Assembly: GCA_947487095.1 (NCBI GenBank)
Contig: CANKVI010000055.1
Span: forward strand, 1-6,238
Length of the DNA: 6,238 nt
Direction: 5' to 3'
Origin: Acidimicrobiaceae bacterium
GTDB lineage: Bacteria; Actinomycetota; Acidimicrobiia; Acidimicrobiales; Ilumatobacteraceae
Made by a program: the position numbers and the translations under genes. The notes under the pieces are model-generated. The model did no database searches. It was not told the DNA's origin and saw only the letters and a list, made by a program, of their open reading frames with translations. Positions 1-6,238 of the stretch are shown here, one piece after another. Within the stretch, counting starts at the first letter, position 1; every line of letters begins with the position of its first letter.

Positions 1-28
1 CCAACTGCGCATATTTTCACTACACATC

Positions 29-34
29 TACAGT
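29..34 (+). promoter_or_regulatory. Possible -10 element for the PIG-L deacetylase gene
   Basis: The hexamer TACAGT fits the TAnnnT pattern of a bacterial -10 box and lies 7 nt before the ATG at 42. That spacing would suit a transcript starting at or next to the start codon, i.e. leaderless, which is common in actinobacteria. No convincing -35 box is visible in the few upstream bases. A purine run (AAAGGG, 35-40) also sits just before the ATG, but at 1 nt it is too close to be a normal Shine-Dalgarno. This is pattern matching only. Confidence 0.25.
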
Positions 35-41
35 AAAGGGT

Positions 42-740
42 ATGAAAATTCTTGTCATTACCGCGCACCCTGATGATGTCGACTTTGGTGCCGGTGGAAC
101 AGTGGCCACGTGGGTTTCTGAGGGTCACGAAGTGGTGTACTGCCTGGTTACTGACGGGCAGGCTGGCGGATCTGACAACACCATTACTCGCGAAGAAATG
201 GCGCGTATTCGCCGACGCGAGCAAACTGCAGCGGCCAATATTCTTGGCGTTACCGAACTGCACTGGCTTGGGTTTTCCGACGGTGCTGTTGTTCCCGACT
301 TGAACTTGCGCCGCGAAATCAGCGCAGTCATTCGTATGGTCAAACCTGATCGCGTACTTACACAGTCTGCAGAACGCAGATATGACCGCATCTACGCATC
401 ACACCCCGATCATTTGGCAACAGGCGAAGCTGCGCTATGTGCTGTATACCCAGATGCACGAAATGAGTTTGCATTCCCTGAACTATTGAGTGAACGTGGA
501 CTTGCGCCGCACAGTGTTCCGGAAACGTGGATCATGGCTGGACCGAACCCAAAACATTTCGTCGATACCACTGACATGCTTGAAAAAAAGATTGAAGCAC
601 TGCTGTGTCATGCAAGTCAGCATCAAGAACCCGCAGAACTACCTATGCGAATGCGCGGATGGGGTGAGCAAATTGCTCAAGCAGGAGGTTTACCTGCGGG
701 AAGAACTGCCGAAGCGTTCTTAGTTGTAGATACGAAATAG
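42..740 (+). CDS. PIG-L (LmbE-like) family zinc-dependent deacetylase
   Basis: A 232-residue cytosolic protein of the PIG-L/LmbE superfamily, whose members hydrolyse the N-acetyl group of GlcNAc-type substrates; examples are MshB and Mca of mycothiol metabolism and BshB of bacillithiol. The N-terminal strand leads into AHPDD (residues 8-12), where H9 and D12 are expected zinc ligands and D11 the catalytic base. The second motif, HPDH (121-124), supplies H124 as third ligand and H121 as the other catalytic residue. A late HASQH (190-194) and a C-terminal E-A-F segment (224-226) are also family-like. It is shorter than MshB or Mca (about 290-300 residues), so it is a generic member and its substrate cannot be read from sequence. 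The ATG at 42 is chosen because it lies just eight codons before the HPDD histidine. It converges on the small gene at 748-999 with 7 bp between stops. Confidence 0.9.
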   Translation: MKILVITAHPDDVDFGAGGTVATWVSEGHEVVYCLVTDGQAGGSDNTITREEMARIRRREQTAAANILGVTELHWLGFSDGAVVPDLNLRREISAVIRMVKPDRVLTQSAERRYDRIYASHPDHLATGEAALCAVYPDARNEFAFPELLSERGLAPHSVPETWIMAGPNPKHFVDTTDMLEKKIEALLCHASQHQEPAELPMRMRGWGEQIAQAGGLPAGRTAEAFLVVDTK

Positions 741-759
741 TTCTTCGCTACGGAAGAAC
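740..759. terminator. Perfect 7-bp inverted repeat between convergent genes, possible bidirectional terminator
   Basis: GTTCTTC (740-746) is followed by a 6-nt loop and then GAAGAAC (753-759). The repeat covers the last base of the stop codon of the deacetylase gene and the whole stop codon (748-750) of the opposing small gene. This is where a shared terminator would be expected. Neither side carries a long U tract: the plus strand continues with AGTTGTTTC and the minus strand with TATTTCG. The stem is also only moderately GC-rich, so termination strength is uncertain. Confidence 0.45.
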
Positions 760-999
760 AGTTGTTTCAGTTGGCACGGTGATTGCCGCAGGATCAACGG
801 TGGTTTCAACAGGAATCGTTGTTTCCACAACAGTGGTTTCTGGCGGAACGGTTACAGGCGGATCGGTTTTCACTACATCTGGAATAGTGACGTACGTATA
901 GTTCTTCGCAGGCTGAGGTTGACCAAGCCAGAATGCGAACGACACCAAGAAAATCAGAACTGAAAACAAAGTTGAATTTCGTGGTCGACGTAACTTCAT
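748..999 (-). CDS. Small single-pass membrane protein with Thr/Pro/Val-rich tail, unknown function
   Basis: An 83-residue protein I do not recognise as a named family. It has a basic N-terminus (K2, R4, R5, R7), one hydrophobic segment at about residues 10-26, a short polar linker, and then a low-complexity tail (about 46-83) rich in Thr, Val, Pro and Glu. The ETT triplet appears four times in the tail, at 54, 59, 65 and 78. The positive-inside rule places the tail outside the membrane, where it could extend through or along the cell wall; the hydrophobic segment could equally be an uncleaved signal anchor. Its ATG overlaps the stop codon of the MscS gene (ATGA, 996-999), and a strong Shine-Dalgarno lies 7 nt upstream. 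Both support real translation coupled to the channel gene. The low-complexity tail makes homology searches unreliable. Confidence 0.7.
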   Translation of the reverse strand: MKLRRPRNSTLFSVLIFLVSFAFWLGQPQPAKNYTYVTIPDVVKTDPPVTVPPETTVVETTIPVETTVDPAAITVPTETTVLP

Positions 1000-1880
1000 G
1001 CCGTTACCCCTCCGCTCACCTTGATTGCCGCATACGTGCTGCGAAGTTCTGCAGCAATACGGCGGCGCAGTTCACGCTCAACTTTCCATTGTTGAACTGG
1101 TAGCGAACGCCCCGCAACACGTACTTCAACATCGGATTCACCCAAATTGTCTACGCCTTGCACGCTTGGAACTTCGATCAACATTTCTGCAAACTTTGGA
1201 TCACGAGCCATTTCCGCACAAACACGGTCAATGCGAATGATCTCTTTTTCAATATCGCTTTCACGTGGCAGAGGAACTGTCACGAGAACGCGTGACCAGT
1301 CGCGCGACATGTTCACGTTTTGCCGTAACTGTCCATTGGCAATACTGATGAGGTCGCCATCAAAGGTGCGAATCTTTGTTACTCGAAGCGTGACTTCCTC
1401 TACTCGACCTTCTGCCCAACCCACGATGCCGAATGGTCCAAGGCGCACAATGTCACCAACACCAAATTGACGCTCCGCAATGATGTACAAACCAGCGATG
1501 ATGTCGCCCACCATTTGTTGAGCACCAAAACCCAAGCCAGCACCTGCAACGGAACCGAGAAATACCAATGCAGATGGTGGCAAATTGAGCCGCAAGAAGA
1601 CCGAAGTGGTAGCTACGGCAATAACGATGAAATTGATGCCCCAGCGCAATGCCCCAACTACCGCTGCGCGATGTGCTCCTGTTGACAGGGCAGATAGGTC
1701 CGAGTTGTCAGGGTTCCGGTTCTTAACGCTCAATATTTGCTGATCAGCAAGGAACGCGACCAAGCGCATCACCACGTGAGCGCCAGAGATGAACATGATG
1801 ATCGCAACGAGGTCGACTCGGATCCACTGGGAAACAGTGTCCTCGTTGGTTGCTGCAATCAAAACGGTTAATGAATTCAT
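996..1880 (-). CDS. MscS-family small-conductance mechanosensitive ion channel
   Basis: A 294-residue inner-membrane channel protein of the MscS family, which opens under membrane tension to release solutes during hypo-osmotic shock. Hydrophobic segments lie at about 22-44, 75-95 and 103-135. The last is the pore-lining TM3, recognisable by its Gly/Ala packing pattern (GSVAGAGLGFGAQQ, 109-122). The beta domain follows (about 137-195), with FGVGDIVRL (139-147) and the NG motif at 182-183. A C-terminal alpha/beta domain runs to about 288. The start at 1880 is preferred over in-frame ATGs at 1937 and 1976, because those would overlap the divergent heliorhodopsin gene and add a non-conserved, Cys-containing leader. 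The length matches minimal MscS proteins. It is transcribed away from the heliorhodopsin and is followed by the small T/P-rich protein gene with a 4-bp overlap. Confidence 0.9.
   Translation of the reverse strand: MNSLTVLIAATNEDTVSQWIRVDLVAIIMFISGAHVVMRLVAFLADQQILSVKNRNPDNSDLSALSTGAHRAAVVGALRWGINFIVIAVATTSVFLRLNLPPSALVFLGSVAGAGLGFGAQQMVGDIIAGLYIIAERQFGVGDIVRLGPFGIVGWAEGRVEEVTLRVTKIRTFDGDLISIANGQLRQNVNMSRDWSRVLVTVPLPRESDIEKEIIRIDRVCAEMARDPKFAEMLIEVPSVQGVDNLGESDVEVRVAGRSLPVQQWKVERELRRRIAAELRSTYAAIKVSGGVTA
1007..1013 (-). promoter_or_regulatory. Shine-Dalgarno for the small T/P-rich protein
   Basis: On the minus strand GGAGGGG lies 7 nt before the ATG at 999, inside the last codons of the MscS gene. 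It is one of the clearest ribosome-binding sites in the window and is good evidence that the 83-residue reading frame is a real gene. Confidence 0.7.
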
Positions 1881-1935
1881 CGATACAAGACTACGAGAAC
1901 CACAGGTGTCGACGGTGGCATGGCACACTTGAAAC
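1881..1935. promoter_or_regulatory. Shared 55-bp divergent promoter region between MscS and heliorhodopsin
   Basis: All dedicated upstream signals for both genes must lie in these 55 bp or inside the neighbouring coding sequence. On the minus strand TAGTCT (1888-1893) is a possible -10 box 7 nt before the MscS ATG. Upstream of the heliorhodopsin ATG there is no recognisable Shine-Dalgarno and no good -10 match. A 6-bp palindrome GTCGAC (1908-1913) is followed by an imperfect 12-bp dyad, GTGgCATGgCAC (1915-1926), 10-21 nt before the heliorhodopsin start, which could be an operator. The layout suggests either leaderless or weakly initiated transcripts in both directions. The signals themselves are tentative; the divergent arrangement is certain. 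Confidence 0.5.
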
Positions 1936-2694
1936 ATGGACACTGAAATCAGCAAATTACGCAGGCTTAACCTCATAGCGGGATTGCTTCATCTCGCATC
2001 CCTAATCGGAATAATCGCACTTTCTAATGACGCCGCCATGCCGGTGCGTGCCACGTACCTCACCGATGCCCCAACGCTTGATGCGTTCTCCGACCCCGTG
2101 CACCTGTTCAACCTCAACATCAGTTGGATGATCGGCGCATTTCTGGCGCTGTCAGCCTTCTTTCATTTTTTAATCATCAGCCCAAAGTTCTTTCCTCGAT
2201 ATAGCGCCGGACTTGCTGCTCGACACAACTACTTCCGCTGGGTTGAGTATTCAATTTCGTCATCACTCATGATCGTGGTCATCTTGCAGCTCAACGGAGT
2301 TGCCGATTACATCGCACTGTCTGGCATGTTTGGCGTGAACGCATCAATGATTCTGTTCGGATGGCTGCAGGAAAAGTATGCAAAGCCAGGAAGCGGAGAC
2401 ATGCTCCCGTTCTATTTCGGCTGCATTGCTGGAATCGTTCCATGGATCATGATTGCGATCAACACCCTTTCACCAAAGGGGCCAGCCGAGTCGGCAACAC
2501 CAGGTTTCGTGTACGGAATTGTGATTTCACTCTTCGTACTGTTCAACAGTTTTGCACTTGTGCAGTGGAAGCAATACAAGGCCAAGGGCAAGTGGGCAAA
2601 CTACTTGTACGGCGAACGTGCCTACATCGTGCTCAGTCTCGTTGCTAAGTCTGCACTCGCTTGGCAGATCTTCTCTGGCGCGCTAGCTGTTTAG
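1936..2694 (+). CDS. Heliorhodopsin (retinal-binding photoreceptor-like membrane protein)
   Basis: A 252-residue seven-helix protein closely matching, from memory, actinobacterial heliorhodopsin 48C12. The Schiff-base lysine is K238 in LSLVAKSALAWQ (233-244, helix G), with S234 in place. The counterion is E104 in FRWVEYS (100-106, helix C). H19 (helix A) and H77 (helix B) match the 48C12 pair H23/H80, and N135 in FGVNASMILFGW matches its N138. Approximate helices: 10-31, 59-82, 97-119, 122-144, 157-177, 189-212, 225-248. The long A-B loop (about 30-58), which in known structures forms an extracellular beta-hairpin, is present. Family knowledge: heliorhodopsins insert with the N-terminus inside, opposite to type-1 rhodopsins, show slow photocycles and mostly do not pump ions; their role is unsettled. 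The ATG at 1936 starts just before helix A. The gene is divergent from MscS and ends 5 bp before the stop of DedA. Confidence 0.97.
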   Translation: MDTEISKLRRLNLIAGLLHLASLIGIIALSNDAAMPVRATYLTDAPTLDAFSDPVHLFNLNISWMIGAFLALSAFFHFLIISPKFFPRYSAGLAARHNYFRWVEYSISSSLMIVVILQLNGVADYIALSGMFGVNASMILFGWLQEKYAKPGSGDMLPFYFGCIAGIVPWIMIAINTLSPKGPAESATPGFVYGIVISLFVLFNSFALVQWKQYKAKGKWANYLYGERAYIVLSLVAKSALAWQIFSGALAV

Positions 2695-2699
2695 AACGA

Positions 2700-3320
2700 C
2701 TACAGAGTTCGGCGACGCTGAACAACCACGTACGCAACTCGTGCTAGGCCAGCAAGAATAACCACGATGACGATCCACTGAAATGTGGCAACAACGGGTT
2801 CTACCCGCTCCCAATTCTCTCCGAGAACTGCACCAGCACCGACAAGCGCAATGTTCCATACCAAGCTGCCTAAGAATGTGTATGCGATATACGGAATGAG
2901 TTTCATTCGGCGGAAGCCTGCAGGTATCGACACCACAGAGCGGATCAGCGGAACACAGCGCCCAACCAAAACGGCGCTCATTGCATGACGATCAAACCAT
3001 TCTTCGGCACGAGTTAAATCGGCCTCGCGAATCTGTACCCACTTGCCGAACCTGCGAGTGAATGCGTGCAGTCGCTCGTCTCCAATAACTGCTGCGATCC
3101 AATACATGATGAGTGCACCGATAACCGACCCAACCGTTGCGGCCAGGATCATCAAGACAACTGATTCACTTCCTTGTTGGGCTACAAACCCTGCAAATGG
3201 CAGAACGATCTCAGACGGAATCGGCGGAAAGATATTTTCAAGCACCACCAGTAGTGCAACGCCGAGATAGCCAAGTTGTTCAATTACATCCTGAACCCAC
3301 GTTGCAAGCGAACTCAACAA
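2700..3320 (-). CDS. DedA-family (VTT-domain) membrane protein
   Basis: A 206-residue integral membrane protein of the DedA/SNARE-associated (VTT) family. Characterised members include lipid flippases for undecaprenyl phosphate or phosphatidylethanolamine, and proteins needed for proton-motive-force homeostasis. The N-terminal helix leads into the re-entrant motif ENIFPPIPSE (28-37). Further hydrophobic segments lie near 55-80, 113-131, 142-165 and 180-200. The signature G-R-x-x-P-x-x-R (120-127) supplies the two arginines known to be essential in E. coli relatives (R121 and R127 here), followed by SIPAGFRRM (131-139). No ATG or GTG precedes the conserved region in frame, so the start is TTG at 3320, or a second TTG at 3317. 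The start is 11 nt after the sdhB stop, which suggests co-transcription with the succinate dehydrogenase genes. The transported substrate cannot be inferred. Confidence 0.88.
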   Translation of the reverse strand: MLSSLATWVQDVIEQLGYLGVALLVVLENIFPPIPSEIVLPFAGFVAQQGSESVVLMILAATVGSVIGALIMYWIAAVIGDERLHAFTRRFGKWVQIREADLTRAEEWFDRHAMSAVLVGRCVPLIRSVVSIPAGFRRMKLIPYIAYTFLGSLVWNIALVGAGAVLGENWERVEPVVATFQWIVIVVILAGLARVAYVVVQRRRTL

Positions 3321-3331
3321 GTCAGCAACTA

Positions 3332-4098
3332 CTAACGACTGAGTTCTTTGCGATTCTTAAATTTTGACGCGCGGTAGTCCTTGTTCATCAATGCAATGAC
3401 ATCAATCGAGATTTCCTTAGGGCATGCTGCAGAGCATTCGCCGTGGTTCGTGCATGATCCGAAGTATTCATCCATCGTTTCAACCATTGCTTCCGTGCGC
3501 TTAAACCGCTCGGACTGACCTTGTGGCAAGAAGTTGAGGTGTGAAATCTTGGCTGCAGTAAACAAACTGGCTGCGCCATTTGGACACGCTGCTACACAAG
3601 CACCGCAACCGATACATGCAGCAGAGTCCATCGCTGCATCTGCAACCGGCTTTGGAATTGGAATGAGGTTTGCATCTGGAGCACCACCAGTTGCAGCAGT
3701 AATAAAGCCGCCAGATTCAATAATGCGATCAAAGGCACTGCGATCGACCATGAGGTCTTTGATGATTGGGAATGCCGTTGCTCGCCAAGGCTCAATCACG
3801 ATGGTGTCGCCGCTCTTGAACGTACGCATGTGCAACTGACAGGTTGTTGTTGCCTTTTGCGGACCGTGTGCAACACCGTTAATCATGAGTGAGCACGTGC
3901 CACAAATTCCTTCGCGGCAATCGTGGTCAAACACCACGGCTTCTTTGTTCTCAGTGATCAAACCTTCGTTCAACACGTCAAGCATTTCAAGGAATGAAGC
4001 CTCATCACTGATTTCGTCAATAGTGTAGTTCTCGAAATGTCCCTTGTCGGTTGGGCCAGATTGGCGCCATACCTTCAGCGTGAGATTCTTCAGATGGC

Positions 4099-4102
<4 letters not shown>
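3332..4102 (-). CDS. sdhB: Succinate dehydrogenase iron-sulfur subunit SdhB
   Basis: A 256-residue iron-sulfur subunit that carries electrons from the flavin of SdhA to quinone at the membrane. The N-terminal ferredoxin domain has C62, C67, C70 (CREGICGTC) and C88 for the [2Fe-2S] cluster. The C-terminal domain has C163, C166, C169 plus C227 for [4Fe-4S], and C173, C217, C223 for [3Fe-4S]; this assignment follows the E. coli order. All cluster ligands are present. The GTG start at 4102 overlaps the sdhA stop (GTGA), and AAGGAG lies 6 nt upstream, which settles the start. The protein resembles the SdhB/FrdB class paired with a single five-helix SdhC, as in actinobacterial Sdh1-like enzymes. 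Succinate oxidation is the likely direction in an aerobic aquatic cell, but fumarate reduction cannot be excluded from sequence. Confidence 0.93.
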
Positions 4103-6018
<1,916 letters not shown>

Positions 6019-6023
6019 AAGTC

Positions 6024-6238
6024 CTACTTCACAATTCCTGCGATAACCGCAATTGGGAATGACACATTGCCTACAACAACAATGGTTGCAAAACCTGTTG
6101 CAAAACCGCGGCGCCAATTATTGAATCGTGGATTGTTCCAACCAAGCGACTGGAAGATGCTCCACGCTCCGTGGAACAGGTGAATGCCGAGCAAAATGTT
6201 GGCGAGTATGTAAAACGCTGAAACGATTGGTCGATCCA
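6024..6238 (-). CDS. sdhC: Succinate dehydrogenase membrane subunit SdhC, C-terminal part (cut by window edge)
   Basis: The minus strand from 6236 down to a TAG at 6024-6026 encodes 70 residues that end 5 nt before the sdhA ATG. The fragment contains [20 protein letters not shown] (residues 13-32), typical of a transmembrane helix near the C-terminus of single-chain, cytochrome b558-type SdhC. The histidines of HLFHG (19 and 22 of the fragment) are candidate haem ligands. [11 protein letters not shown] (34-44) is a cytoplasmic loop and a final hydrophobic helix runs to about residue 69. In the complex, SdhC anchors SdhAB and holds haem and the quinone site. The start and the first helices lie beyond the right edge. 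Identification rests on this motif and on its place immediately before sdhA. Confidence 0.85.
   Translation of the reverse strand, partial: DRPIVSAFYILANILLGIHLFHGAWSIFQSLGWNNPRFNNWRRGFATGFATIVVVGNVSFPIAVIAGIVK

Noticed and set aside
52..303. Alternative-frame reading frame inside the deacetylase gene
   Set aside because: It lies within the PIG-L gene, whose frame carries both zinc-site motifs; the alternative frame has no recognisable features.
1881..1976. Upstream in-frame extension of the MscS protein (starts at 1976 or 1937)
   Set aside because: It would overlap the heliorhodopsin start and adds a leader with no MscS similarity; the ATG at 1880 gives a normal MscS length and topology.
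1936..2694. Type-1 ion-pumping rhodopsin (actinorhodopsin or proteorhodopsin)
   Set aside because: The helix C DTx/DTE-type pump motif is absent; the RWVEYS, FGVNASMILFGW and SLVAKSALAW motifs are those of heliorhodopsin.
2687..2710. Possible hairpin at the heliorhodopsin/DedA junction (CTGT...ACAG and GAAC...GTTC)
   Set aside because: The stems are only 4 bp, overlap each other and have long loops, so they are no better than chance.
6019..6117. Upstream in-frame extension of SdhA by 33 residues
   Set aside because: The extension is Cys- and Arg-rich, unlike any SdhA N-terminus, and overlaps the SdhC reading frame, which encodes a recognisable membrane subunit ending at 6024.

Overview
The window reads as a compact, gene-dense bacterial chromosome segment of intermediate GC, most likely from a free-living aquatic actinobacterium. 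Four things point that way: a heliorhodopsin very close to the actinobacterial type protein 48C12 (compared from memory), a PIG-L/LmbE deacetylase, a succinate dehydrogenase whose subunits resemble the actinobacterial SdhC-SdhA-SdhB type, and a small membrane protein with the Thr/Pro/Val-rich tail often seen in Acidimicrobiia. Placement in Acidimicrobiia (Ilumatobacter/acIV-like) is inference only; there is no rRNA or other phylogenetic marker here.

Layout, left to right. A PIG-L-family deacetylase (42-740, +) converges on a two-gene minus-strand unit made of a small T/P-rich single-pass membrane protein (748-999) and an MscS-type mechanosensitive channel (996-1880). A perfect 7-bp inverted repeat (740-759) spans both stop codons and is a plausible shared terminator. 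The MscS gene is divergent from a heliorhodopsin gene (1936-2694, +), with only 55 bp between the two starts. The heliorhodopsin converges, with 5 bp between stops, on a tight minus-strand operon running sdhC (3' end only, to the right edge), sdhA (4099-6018), sdhB (3332-4102) and a DedA-family membrane protein (2700-3320). No intergenic stretch exceeds 60 bp. There are no tRNA or rRNA genes, CRISPR arrays or mobile elements.

How the parts may work together. SdhCAB oxidises succinate at the membrane and feeds electrons to quinone; DedA, a VTT-domain putative lipid transporter, appears to be co-transcribed behind it. The point of greatest interest is the heliorhodopsin, a retinal protein of inverted topology and unsettled physiological role. 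It carries the Schiff-base lysine (K238), counterion (E104) and the conserved helix A/B histidines. It shares its upstream DNA with an MscS channel that is translationally coupled to an unrecognised small exported or anchored protein. Whether these three form a light- and envelope-stress-responsive module is a hypothesis that can be tested by comparing gene neighbourhoods.
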